Position numbers and translations under genes: made by a program. DNA of 64,000 nt from Paenibacillus sp. UNC451MF (GTDB lineage Bacteria; Bacillota; Bacilli; Paenibacillales; NBRC-103111): contig NZ_JMLS01000018.1 of assembly GCF_000686845.1 (NCBI RefSeq), positions 124,001 through 188,000 of the forward strand, written 5' to 3'. This document shows positions 8,897-18,300 of the stretch, one piece after another. Within the stretch, counting starts at the first letter, position 1. Every line of letters starts with the position of its first letter. Under the pieces are notes generated by a model. The model saw only the letters and a list, made by a program, of their open reading frames with translations, searched no databases and was not told the origin of the DNA.

Positions 8897-8901
8897 CGAT
8901 T

Positions 8902-9456
8902 ATGCCACAATCCATTAAAAAGAGTGCGGAAGACCGCATGGAAAAAGCAATCGGTTCATTAAAAAAAGAATTGTCCAGCCTTAGAGCAGGCAGAGCAACT
9001 CCCGCATTGCTGGATCGTGTTCAAGTTGAATACTACGGGGCTATGACGCCAGTTAATCAATTAGCTAATATCAATACACCGGATTCCCGTACTCTTATGA
9101 TTCAACCATGGGATAAAAGCTCCGTTAGCGCTATTGAGAAAGCAATCATGAAATCGGACTTGGGCTTGACTCCTTCTAACGACGGTTCAATGATTCGTAT
9201 CGTTATTCCTGCACTAACTGAAGAGCGTCGTTCCGAGTTGGTGAAAATGACACGTAAATTCGGAGAAGAAGCAAAAGTTGCTATTCGTAACGTGCGCCGT
9301 GATGCGAATGACGATATTAAAAAGCTGGAGAAAGCAGGCATCTCCGAGGATGAGTCGCGTAAGCATCAAGAAGATATCCAGAAGTTCACGGATAAATTTA
9401 TCGGTGAAGTCGAAAAAGTACTAGCTGCTAAAGAAAAAGAAATCATGGAAGTATAA
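8902..9456 (+). CDS. frr: Ribosome recycling factor
   Basis: A 184-residue RRF, which with EF-G splits post-termination ribosomes. Family signatures [16 protein letters not shown] near residue 22 and the C-terminal coiled-coil arm are complete. Length is the standard one. It follows pyrH and ends at a strong terminator, so pyrH-frr form one unit. Confidence 0.96.
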   Translation: MPQSIKKSAEDRMEKAIGSLKKELSSLRAGRATPALLDRVQVEYYGAMTPVNQLANINTPDSRTLMIQPWDKSSVSAIEKAIMKSDLGLTPSNDGSMIRIVIPALTEERRSELVKMTRKFGEEAKVAIRNVRRDANDDIKKLEKAGISEDESRKHQEDIQKFTDKFIGEVEKVLAAKEKEIMEV

Positions 9457-9466
9457 TGATAGAAGA

Positions 9467-9487
9467 CCCCCTTTCGAGGGGGCTTTT
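9467..9487 (+). terminator. Intrinsic terminator after frr
   Basis: CCCCCT / AGGGGG stem (9467-9472 with 9477-9482) closed by a TTCG tetraloop and followed by CTTTT. It is compact and strong, and lies between frr and uppS; no clear promoter is visible in the 27 bases before uppS, so some read-through is likely. Confidence 0.88.
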
Positions 9488-9514
9488 ACACTTTCCTTAT
9501 TGGAGGAAAAAGAA

Positions 9515-10282
9515 ATGATGCCTTTCAAAAAATGGTTTGGAAGCAAGGCTCAGAATGACGAGTGGACAGAACGTATCGACGCCGATAATATTCCGAACCA
9601 TGTTGCGGTTATCATGGATGGCAATGGACGATGGGCTCAGAAGCGGGGCTTGCCGCGCGTAGCAGGGCACCATTCAGGAATGAAAAATGTAAAGAAAATT
9701 ACAATGGCAGCGAATTCAATCGGCGTGAGTGTGCTAACATTGTATGCTTTTTCAACGGAAAATTGGAAAAGACCCAAAGAAGAAGTCGAGTATTTAATGA
9801 AGCTTCCTCTTGAATTTTTCCCAAAAGAAATTGATGAGCTGATCGCGAATAACGTGCAAATTCGGATGACGGGATGGCAGGAGGGACTGCCAAGCTATAC
9901 GTTGGAGTCCATTCAAAATGCGATTGAGCAAACGAAAAATAATACGGGCCTTATTCTAAATTTTGCATTGAATTATGGTAGCCGAAAGGAAATGCTATCT
10001 GGCGTCAAGAAGCTCACTGAGGATGTTGCAGCCGGGAAAATATCATTGAATGAAGTGGATGAATCGGTCTTTAGTCAATATTTATTAACCCACCCTCTAC
10101 CAGATCCCGATCTGCTGATTCGTACGAGTGGTGAGCTTCGTATCAGTAATTTTATGATGTGGCAGTTAGCCTATTCGGAATTATGGTTTACGGACTTGTG
10201 TTGGCCAGAATTTTCGGAGAAGCATTTTTATGAGGCGATTCAGGAGTATCAACGACGGGCTCGTCGATATGGTGGATTGTAG
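9515..10282 (+). CDS. uppS: Undecaprenyl diphosphate synthase (isoprenyl transferase)
   Basis: A 255-residue cis-prenyltransferase that builds the C55 lipid carrier for cell wall synthesis. The catalytic motif HVAVIMDGNGRWA near residue 30 and the IPP-binding RTSGELRISNF near residue 203 are present. I chose ATG 9515 because GGAGG at 9502-9506 is 8 bases upstream; the in-frame TTG at 9500 overlaps the site. It starts the uppS-cdsA-dxr-rseP block shared with Bacillus. Confidence 0.95.
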   Translation: MMPFKKWFGSKAQNDEWTERIDADNIPNHVAVIMDGNGRWAQKRGLPRVAGHHSGMKNVKKITMAANSIGVSVLTLYAFSTENWKRPKEEVEYLMKLPLEFFPKEIDELIANNVQIRMTGWQEGLPSYTLESIQNAIEQTKNNTGLILNFALNYGSRKEMLSGVKKLTEDVAAGKISLNEVDESVFSQYLLTHPLPDPDLLIRTSGELRISNFMMWQLAYSELWFTDLCWPEFSEKHFYEAIQEYQRRARRYGGL

Positions 10283-10302
10283 CAGTTATTGGAGGAATGG
10301 AT

Positions 10303-11100
10303 TTGAAACAGCGAATCATTACAGGAGTCATCGCCGGATTAGGGTTTATGATTCTGTTGTATCTAGGCACATATTGGTTTGCCGGATTGATTGTCATTCT
10401 GTCTCTGATCGGCTTTAATGAGTTTTTGCGAATGAACGGGCTCACAAAGTATAAAATAACCGCTCTTTTCGGGTACATAGGTACAGCTTGCTTAACGATA
10501 CCTTGGAATTCGTTTGAACTCTCTTCAGTAGGTTCCATGGACCGTTGGATATGGTTATTTATGTTTATTTTATTGTGCGCTACAGTTGTTTCGAAAAATA
10601 AAGTAACCATAGATCATGTTGTCATGATGTTTCTAGGGATGGTATACGTCGGTATCGGTTTCCATTATATGATTGAGACTCGTGCTTTGGATCATGGGAT
10701 GTTCTGGACACTTCTTGTCTTTTTTTGTATTTGGGGAACGGATTCAGGAGCGTATTTCACTGGATCGGCTATTGGGAAGCATCCATTGTGGCCGACGATT
10801 AGTCCTAAGAAATCCATTGAAGGGGCTATAGGTGGCGTCATTATTTCCATCATCGTGGCCATTTGTTTTTCATTGGTATCGCCTGAACTGCTGTCATGGC
10901 AGCAAGCACTGCTGCTTGGGATCATTATTGCGGTAGTCGGACAGATGGGAGATTTAATTCAATCTGCATATAAACGAGTAAAAGGTATTAAAGATACGGG
11001 GGCTATATTGCCCGGACATGGCGGTGTGCTGGATCGGGTAGACAGTTGGTTAATCGTATTCCCGATTGTTCATTTGCTGTCATTAATTCCCCCTGTATAA
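10303..11100 (+). CDS. cdsA: Phosphatidate cytidylyltransferase
   Basis: A 265-residue integral membrane enzyme with about eight hydrophobic segments, making CDP-diacylglycerol from phosphatidate and CTP. The family signature near the C-terminus (KRVKGIKDTGAILPGHGG, then LDRVDS) is intact, as is SPKKSIEGAIGG near residue 168. Start choice: GGAGG at 10291-10295 is 7 bases before TTG 10303, but only 1 base before ATG 10297, so TTG is favoured. The product feeds pgsA, also in this window. Confidence 0.92.
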   Translation: MKQRIITGVIAGLGFMILLYLGTYWFAGLIVILSLIGFNEFLRMNGLTKYKITALFGYIGTACLTIPWNSFELSSVGSMDRWIWLFMFILLCATVVSKNKVTIDHVVMMFLGMVYVGIGFHYMIETRALDHGMFWTLLVFFCIWGTDSGAYFTGSAIGKHPLWPTISPKKSIEGAIGGVIISIIVAICFSLVSPELLSWQQALLLGIIIAVVGQMGDLIQSAYKRVKGIKDTGAILPGHGGVLDRVDSWLIVFPIVHLLSLIPPV

Positions 11101-11121
11101 ATCGATGGCTTGAGGTGAAAC

Positions 11122-12264
11122 ATGAAGCACATTTCCATACTTGGCTCCACTGGTTCGGTTGGAACACAGACGCTGGACGTTATCTCTCATTACCCGGATC
11201 AGTTTAAAGTCGTAGGTTTGGCAGGCGGACATAACGTGAAGCTGTTATTGGAACAAGCGAACAAATTCCGTCCCTCTAAGGTATCGGTAGCGACCAAAGA
11301 GCTAGCCGAAGAATTAAAGTTATGGATACCGACTGGTACCCAAGTGTTTTATGGGGATCAAGGACTTTTGGAAATTGCTGCAGGTACCGATGCGTCCGAT
11401 GTGGTAACTGCTGTTGTAGGTAGCCAAGGTCTTCAACCTACGCTTGCAGCTATCCAAGCTGGCAAAAATATCGGGCTAGCAAATAAAGAAACCTTGGTTA
11501 GCGCAGGACATCTTGTTACGGCTGAAGCCAAACGTTATGATGTTAAATTGATTCCGATTGATAGCGAGCATTCTGCTATTTTCCAATGCTTAAACGGTGA
11601 ATCCAAGAAAGACATTCGGAAAATTATGCTGACGGCTTCAGGAGGTTCCTTTCGTGATTTTACGCGCGATCAGTTAAAGAATGTAACGGTGGAACAGGCG
11701 TTAAAGCACCCTAACTGGTCTATGGGCGCAAAAATCACTATTGATTCTGCAACAATGGTCAATAAAGGCTTGGAAGTTATTGAAGCACATTGGTTGTTTG
11801 AGCTCCCGTATGAGCAAATTGAAGTTCTTGTACATCCGGAAAGCATCATTCACTCCTATGTCGAGTTCGCCGATTACAGCATTATTGCCCAATTAGGCAA
11901 TCCAGACATGCGGGTTCCAATTCAATATGCCCTTACCTATCCGTCCCGGATGCAAACACCGACACAACCTTTGGATTTGGCGGCTATAGGGAAGTTAACG
12001 TTCCGCGAAATGGATTACGTACGTTTTCCTTGCCTTAAAATGGCGTTTGACAGCGGCAAAGCAGGAGGGACGACGACTACAGTATTTAATGCAGCCAACG
12101 AGGTTGCCGTTGCTCGGTTTTTAAAAGGTGAAATCGGATTTTTACAAATTGAAGATATTATTGCAGACGTGTTGGAAAAGCACGAAACCGTCTCACTTCC
12201 AAATCTGGAGCAAATCACAGCCGCTGACACATGGGCTAGACAGACAGCACGAATAGGAAGGTAA
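11122..12264 (+). CDS. dxr: 1-deoxy-D-xylulose 5-phosphate reductoisomerase
   Basis: A 380-residue enzyme of the MEP isoprenoid pathway (DXP to MEP with NADPH). The N-terminal nucleotide fold GSTGSVGTQTLDV is at residue 8 and the substrate/metal site IPIDSEHSAIFQCL near residue 146. GAGGTG precedes the ATG. It supplies precursors for UppS two genes upstream. Confidence 0.96.
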   Translation: MKHISILGSTGSVGTQTLDVISHYPDQFKVVGLAGGHNVKLLLEQANKFRPSKVSVATKELAEELKLWIPTGTQVFYGDQGLLEIAAGTDASDVVTAVVGSQGLQPTLAAIQAGKNIGLANKETLVSAGHLVTAEAKRYDVKLIPIDSEHSAIFQCLNGESKKDIRKIMLTASGGSFRDFTRDQLKNVTVEQALKHPNWSMGAKITIDSATMVNKGLEVIEAHWLFELPYEQIEVLVHPESIIHSYVEFADYSIIAQLGNPDMRVPIQYALTYPSRMQTPTQPLDLAAIGKLTFREMDYVRFPCLKMAFDSGKAGGTTTTVFNAANEVAVARFLKGEIGFLQIEDIIADVLEKHETVSLPNLEQITAADTWARQTARIGR

Positions 12265-12268
12265 TATG

Positions 12269-12301
12269 AATGAAATGTGAATTCCCTAGCATCATTTCAT
12301 T
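12269..12301 (+). repeat. 9-bp perfect inverted repeat after dxr
   Basis: AATGAAATG (12269-12277) and CATTTCATT (12293-12301) are exact reverse complements with a 15-base centre. There is no T-run after it. The remaining 135 bases up to rseP show no promoter I would defend. It may mark the end of the dxr message or a protein-binding site. Confidence 0.6.
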
Positions 12302-12436
12302 GACAAGATAATATGTTCATAACATGGCTCGGCTTGTATTCATATCGCAAATAATGTTAATCTTAATGAAAAGAATGAGCCTAACCATGGAACTGGTCTT
12401 TGACTAATCGCGATGCTTAAAGGGAGGACGTTCGAT

Positions 12437-13690
12437 TTGGCTACATTGCAAATTGCGTTTCAAATTGTTCTGTTATTTTTTGTTCTGGTGACGATACATG
12501 AGTGGGGACACTTTTATTTTGCCAAAAGGGCAGGCATCCTGGTAAGGGAATTTGCCATCGGTTTCGGACCAAAGCTGCTTTCGTTTAAAAAAGATGAGAC
12601 TCGCTATACGCTGCGTTTGCTGCCTATCGGCGGTTTTGTGCGAATGGCGGGGGAAGATCCTGAGATCGTACAGATTAATCCTGGTCAACGCCTCGCTTTG
12701 GCATTGAACGGTAACCAAGTGACCCACATTTATTTAAATGATTTTGAAGATCGTTCTGACTCCGTTGTCGGTGTCGTCGAAGATATTGACTTGGAACGCC
12801 GTCTGTTTATTAAGCTGGATTTGGATGGAGAAATGAAACAGTTTTCCGTGCATCCTCAAGCAATGATGGTGAGTAAAGACAAAGAGACACAGATCGCTCC
12901 GTGGGATCGCCAATTCGGAAGCAAAACGGTGGGACAGCGTGCAATGTCAATTTTTGCTGGTCCTATGATGAATTTCATTCTAGCGTTCATTTTGTTTGTT
13001 ACTGTTGCTTTTATGGCAGGGGTGCCTGACAAAGTGAAAATTCAAAGTACCGTTGCAGGTTCACCTGCGGAAAAAGCGGGACTAATGGCGAATGATATTA
13101 TTATTTCCGTCAATAATGAGCCGATCGGATCAGATCGCAATAAATTAACTTCTTTAATCAAGCAGTCTGTGAACAAGCAGATGATTTGGATTGTAGAGCG
13201 GAATAAGGAACAGATCCGCAAAGAAGTGACTCCAGAAGATAAAGGCGGCGGCTTGGTTGGTGTCAGCCTTATCTCTGAGAACCGCGAAGCTTCGTTTACA
13301 GATGCAGTTAGTAACGGGTGGAGCAGTCTCTCGTCCGCAACGGTCTCTATACTCGATAGCTTTGGCAAGCTTGTTACTTTGCAGGTTAAAATGGATGATT
13401 TGGGCGGACCGGTCCGCATTGTAGAATTCACGAGTGAACAAGCAAGCGCAGGTTTGCCTCAATATACATTCTGGGCCGCCATTATGAGCCTATATCTCGG
13501 GATGTTTAACTTGCTGCCTTTCCCTGCTTTGGATGGAAGCCGATTGGTATTCTTGGGCTTTGAAGCGCTGCGTGGGAAGCCGGTTGACCCGAGTAGAGAA
13601 AGCATTGTGCATTTTGTCGGGTTTGCCATGCTGATGCTGCTCATGATTGCAGTCACCTACAACGACATTTTAAGACTAATAAAAGGCTAG
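12437..13690 (+). CDS. rseP: RIP metalloprotease RseP/RasP (site-2 protease)
   Basis: A 417-residue intramembrane zinc protease that cleaves anti-sigma factors and leftover signal peptides. HEWGH is at residues 21-25 in the first membrane helix. A PDZ domain is central (about residues 200-280, AGSPAEKAGLMANDII), and the third metal ligand LDG lies in NLLPFPALDGSRL near residue 360. I chose TTG 12437 because GGGAGG at 12422-12427 is 9 bases upstream; ATG 12413 has no site. Length matches B. subtilis RasP. Confidence 0.94.
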   Translation: MATLQIAFQIVLLFFVLVTIHEWGHFYFAKRAGILVREFAIGFGPKLLSFKKDETRYTLRLLPIGGFVRMAGEDPEIVQINPGQRLALALNGNQVTHIYLNDFEDRSDSVVGVVEDIDLERRLFIKLDLDGEMKQFSVHPQAMMVSKDKETQIAPWDRQFGSKTVGQRAMSIFAGPMMNFILAFILFVTVAFMAGVPDKVKIQSTVAGSPAEKAGLMANDIIISVNNEPIGSDRNKLTSLIKQSVNKQMIWIVERNKEQIRKEVTPEDKGGGLVGVSLISENREASFTDAVSNGWSSLSSATVSILDSFGKLVTLQVKMDDLGGPVRIVEFTSEQASAGLPQYTFWAAIMSLYLGMFNLLPFPALDGSRLVFLGFEALRGKPVDPSRESIVHFVGFAMLMLLMIAVTYNDILRLIKG

Positions 13691-13703
13691 TTCATGCTCA
13701 AGT

Positions 13704-13738
13704 CATAGCCTTGCTGATGCAGGGCTATGTTTATGTTT
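13704..13738 (+). terminator. Intrinsic terminator after rseP
   Basis: An 11-bp stem (13704-13714 with 13719-13729; CATAGCC...GGCTATG with one wobble) closed by TGAT and followed by TTTATGTTT. It ends the uppS-rseP unit. Confidence 0.8.
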
Positions 13739-13777
13739 ACACAGCATGCAAACTTTCTATCGAAAGTTTTTAGGAGG
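13735..13777 (+). promoter_or_regulatory. Ribosome-site-proximal hairpin before proS
   Basis: AAACTTTC (13750-13757) pairs perfectly with GAAAGTTT (13762-13769) around a TATC loop; the next bases are TTAGGAGG, the proS ribosome site. A weak copy of the upstream heptamer seen elsewhere (GTTTACA, 13735-13741) precedes it. The same CTTTC-TATC-GAAAG hairpin occurs before dapG, and the same architecture before pnp. Confidence 0.7.
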
Positions 13778-13788
13778 AGAAGCACTAC

Positions 13789-15237
13789 ATGTCCAAAGAT
13801 AAACAGTTTGTAAAGGAGATCACGCCTCAAAGCGAGGATTTCTCCAGATGGTACATCGATGTCATCAAGAAAGCGGATTTAATGAGCTACTCTCCTGTTC
13901 GTGGATGTATTGTATTTAAACCGGATAGCTATGAAATCTGGGAGAATATCCAACGCGAATTGGATGCCAGATTCAAAGAAACAGGTCACCGCAATGCGTA
14001 TTTTCCTATTTTCATCCCAGAGAGCTTTTTTCAAAAAGAGAAAGAGCATGTCGAGGGCTTTAATCCTGAACTCCCGTGGGTAACTGAGGCAGGCGGAGAA
14101 AAGCTCGAAGAGCGTCTTGCCATCCGTCCTACATCGGAGACTATGATTGGTCACATGTACTCGGAGTGGATTAACTCTTATCGTGATCTTCCGCTGCTGA
14201 TCAATCAATGGGCTAACGTTGTTCGTTGGGAGAAACGGACGCAGCCATTCCTACGGACAAGTGAGTTTTTGTGGCAGGAAGGCCACACGGCACATGAAGA
14301 CGAAGCGGATGCACGTCGCGAAACGATGCAAATGCTTGAAACGTATCGTGATTTTGCCGAGAACTTCCTTGCTATTCCGGTTATCGTTGGGCAGAAGACC
14401 CCGTCGGAGAAGTTTGCTGGTGCTGTGGACACCTATTCTATCGAAGCGATGATGAAGGACGGCAAAGCAGTTCAAGCCGGAACCTCTCACTACTTGGGTA
14501 CCAACTTTGCAGTGGCGTTCGATATTAAATACTTGGATCGTGAAAATCAGCATACATTTTGCCATACGACTTCGTGGGGCGTAAGTACACGTCTTATCGG
14601 AGCCTTGATTATGGTGCACGGTGACGACAGAGGATTGGCTTTACCTCCTAAAGTTGCTCCTACACAGGTTATTATGATTCCAATCGGCCCTCCTAAAACG
14701 AGAGAGCAAGTCGTTGGACGTGTGGACGAATTATATGCTCAACTGAAGCAAGCTGGCGTTCGCGTAAAAGTGGATGATCGTCCGGATCAAAGCCCAGGCT
14801 GGAAGTTCAATGAATATGAAATGCGCGGCGTACCCATTCGTGTAGAACTGGGACCTCGTGATATGGAAAACGGACAAGTCGTTCTTGTTTCGCGAATTTC
14901 CGGGGAAAAACGCGTGGTTCAGCAGGATCATTTTGTCGAAGAAGTGCAAAATATGCTGGCAGAAATTCATCAACAAATGTATGATAGAGCTAAGCAGTTC
15001 CGTGACGAGAATTTCACTTCGGTTGATAGTCTGGATGAATTCCAATCGTTCCTAGAGCAAAAACGCGGCTTTGCCCTTGCAGGATGGTGCGGGTCGGATG
15101 CATGTGAAGCTCAGGTTAAGGAAGAAACAGGCGCTACAAGCCGCAATATCCCGTTTGAGCCGGGTGAGCATAAGACAACGTGTATAGCTTGTGGAGAAGC
15201 GGCTAAACATACCGTAGTATTTGGTAGAGCGTATTAA
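13789..15237 (+). CDS. proS: Prolyl-tRNA synthetase, archaeal/eukaryotic-type
   Basis: A 482-residue class II synthetase. Motif 2 region (RWEKRTQPFLRTSEFLWQEG) and motif 3 are present. It lacks the large insertion (editing) domain of the usual ~565-residue bacterial enzyme and has the archaeal-type C-terminal zinc-like domain: Cys434, Cys439, Cys465 and Cys468, with the chain ending in the typical terminal Tyr. So the canonical proS locus holds the other class of enzyme. No T-box leader is visible; instead a hairpin abuts the ribosome site. Separate Pro-tRNA editing would be needed elsewhere. Confidence 0.94.
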   Translation: MSKDKQFVKEITPQSEDFSRWYIDVIKKADLMSYSPVRGCIVFKPDSYEIWENIQRELDARFKETGHRNAYFPIFIPESFFQKEKEHVEGFNPELPWVTEAGGEKLEERLAIRPTSETMIGHMYSEWINSYRDLPLLINQWANVVRWEKRTQPFLRTSEFLWQEGHTAHEDEADARRETMQMLETYRDFAENFLAIPVIVGQKTPSEKFAGAVDTYSIEAMMKDGKAVQAGTSHYLGTNFAVAFDIKYLDRENQHTFCHTTSWGVSTRLIGALIMVHGDDRGLALPPKVAPTQVIMIPIGPPKTREQVVGRVDELYAQLKQAGVRVKVDDRPDQSPGWKFNEYEMRGVPIRVELGPRDMENGQVVLVSRISGEKRVVQQDHFVEEVQNMLAEIHQQMYDRAKQFRDENFTSVDSLDEFQSFLEQKRGFALAGWCGSDACEAQVKEETGATSRNIPFEPGEHKTTCIACGEAAKHTVVFGRAY

Positions 15238-15250
15238 TTGCAAGGATATT

Positions 15251-15298
15251 AAGGGCAAATCGGAAAGCAACATCTCCTGTTTGCCCTTTGTATGTTTT
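15251..15298 (+). terminator. Probable terminator after proS
   Basis: AAGGGCAAA (15251-15259) pairs with TTTGCCCTT (15280-15288) over 9 bp with a 20-base loop, followed by TGTATGTTTT. The tail is only moderately T-rich, so read-through into polC is possible. Confidence 0.65.
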
Positions 15299-15314
15299 AC
15301 GGGGGAGGAAGTTC

Positions 15315-18300
15315 ATGAGCAGTACGGCAGTGAAAAGAGAACGGTTTGAGATGCTGATGCAGCAGGCCCACGTGCCTGCGGATGTAGTGAACTCTTTTTT
15401 TCAGGATGGATATATCGATAGAGTAGAAACAACCAGGAAGAATAGGGAATGGACTTTTTATATCGTTAAAAGCACGATCGTTCCTCATGAGGTATATCGT
15501 TCTTTTTGCAAAATGATCCGGGACAAGTTTGCTCATATTGCAGCGACTAAGTTTATGTTGAAATATACGGACGAGGTTGAACCGGAAATAGTAGCTCGAG
15601 AATATTGGGGAATGTTTATCGAATGGGTACAGCGGGAAGCGACATCCGTCAACGGCTGGATGAGCAGAGCCAAAATTGATGTGCAGGGGCACCAACTAAC
15701 CCTTATGCTGCTGGATTCCATAGGTCTGGAGCTTGCTAAGAAGAAAAATATCGGACAGTGGATTCAAACCTATTTCTCCGATTTTTTTGGAGTGGAGTTC
15801 CAGGTGCGATATGCAGTGGATGAGAACAGGGAAGCCGAGTTCGAGAAATTCGCCAAGAAGATTGAAGAAGAAGAGAAAGTAGTTACACAGGAAATCATGA
15901 CTTCAATCGAAGTGGAGGAAGCAGAATCTCTTCCTGAAGCAGATCTTAAGCTTATGGTGGGTTATGAGATTAAAGATCCTCCAGTACCGATTCAAATGGT
16001 TCAAGACGAAGAAAAGAAAGTTACGCTGCAAGGCGCCGTATTCGGATTGGAAATGAAGGAGCTAAGAAACGGCAGCACCTTGTTTACGTTTAATATAACG
16101 GATTTTACCGACTCGATGATGATCAAAGCCTTCGCGAAAACAAAAGAGGATGTTAAAATTTTTAGTTTGATTCAAAATGGAACATGGGTTAAAGTGCGCG
16201 GGAAAGTGGAATATGACCGTTTTATGCAAATTCCTGAGCTGGTCTTGATTCCGAATGATGTCAATGAAGTGATGGCACCTCCAGATCGCAAAGATGACGC
16301 GGCGGAAAAGCGGGTTGAATTCCATCTGCATACGACAATGAGTACCATGGATGCAATTACGCCGATTGATCAATATGTCAAAATGGCGGCCAAATGGGGA
16401 CATAAAGCCATTGCCGTTACCGATCATAGTGGTATCCAATGCTACCCCGATGCAAACAAGGCTGCGAAGAAGCATGGTATTAAAATGATTTATGGTCTTG
16501 AAGCCAATGTAGTTAACGATGGAGTGCCTGTAGTTGAGAACGCACGTTCGATGGAGTTGAAAGATATCGAATACGTTATTTTTGACATCGAGACGACGGG
16601 ATTGTCTATCGTCAACAACAGGATTATTGAAATTGCCGGTGTGAAAATGAAGGATGGCAAAGAGATTGACCGTTTTGCTACATTCATCAATCCACATGAG
16701 CGTATACCCTACAACATTCAACAGTTGACAAACATTACGGACGATATGGTGAAGGATGCGCCTGAACTGGCAGAGATGCTTCCCAAATTCATCGATTTTG
16801 TCGGTGACTGCGTACTTGTAGCGCACAACGCGAGATTCGATATGGGCTTTATTCAGGCTAATTGCAAGCAGCTAGGGCTACCGGTTGTTACCAACCCTTC
16901 TCTCGATACATTAGAGCTGGCAAGACTTTTGTTCCCTACAATGAAAAATCACCGACTGAATACTCTTGCTGATAAATTCAAAGTCGGTCTTGATAATCAT
17001 CACCGTGCGATTGACGACTCTATTGCACTGGGCTATATATTATTTCATCTTATCAAAGAGGCAAATGAACGCGGTATTACCGATTTGGAACGTTTGAATG
17101 ATAATGTCGGCAAAAATTTGAAAAACACCCGGCCGTTCCATTGCTGCATTTATGCTACGAATATGATCGGGAAGAAAAATTTATATACTTTGGTTTCCTT
17201 GTCTCATACCGAATACTTTCATAGAGTGGCATGTATTCCTAAAAGTTTGCTTGCTAGCATGAGGGAAGGATTAATTATCACTTCAGGCTGTGAGAAAGGT
17301 GAATTCTTTGAAGCGGTATTGAATAAGTCCGTGGAAGAGGCAGAGGAAGTTGCGCAATTCTACGACGTGCTGGAAATTCAACCTACAGGTGTTAATATGC
17401 ATTTAGTGGATAAAGGCCTTGTAGGGAGTAAGGAACAATTAGAGGATGCCACACGAAGAGTGTTGGATATCGGACGCAAGCTGAATAAACCGGTTATTGC
17501 CACCGGCAATGTTCACTATTTGCAGCCTCGGGATAAAATTTGCCGCGATATTACGATTAACGGAATTACCGGCTTCAGTCCATTGAAGGATATGAAAAAG
17601 CCGGATGTTCACTTTAGAACAACGAAGGAAATGCTTGCAGAATTTCAGTTTCTAGGTGAAGAAACCGCGTTCGATGTCGTAGTCAAAAATACGAGCGATC
17701 TGGCGGATCAGTTCGAGGATTTGGAGTTGTTCCCGGATAAACTGTTTGCTCCGATTATTGAAGGGGCGGACGATGAGATCCGATCCAAATGCTACGACAC
17801 GGCCAAACGCATTTACGGTGAACCGATACCGGAAGTAGTTACGGCTAGATTGGAAAAGGAACTAGTACCTATTATCAAATATGAGTTCTCGGCGAACTAT
17901 TTGGTATCAGAGCGTTTAGTTAAGAAATCCAACCAAGACGGTTATTTGGTAGGTTCCCGTGGTTCAGTAGGCTCGTCTGTCGTTGCAACGTTCCTTGGCA
18001 TTTCCGAAGTAAATCCGCTGCCTCCGCATTATGTTTGTCGATCCTGCCAGTATAATGAATGGTTCCTCGACGGAAGCATCCCAAGCGGATTTGATCTTCC
18101 CGACAAGGACTGCCCTAACTGTGGAGAAAAGCTTAAGGGTGAAGGCCAGGATATCCCGTTTGAAACGTTCCTTGGCTTTAAAGGGGATAAAGTTCCCGAT
18201 ATCGACTTGAACTTTTCCGGTGAATATCAGCCTGTTGCTCATAACTATACGAAGGAATTGTTCGGGCCTAAAAATGTATTCCGAGCAGGAACCATCGGTA

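Noticed and set aside
12300-12328. TTGACA at 12300 as an rseP promoter
   Set aside because: The -10 position at 17 bases reads CATGGC, and neighbouring spacings are no better.
16062-16826. A 254-codon minus-strand frame inside polC
   Set aside because: Antisense to the conserved PHP/exonuclease region; no ribosome site or recognisable domain.
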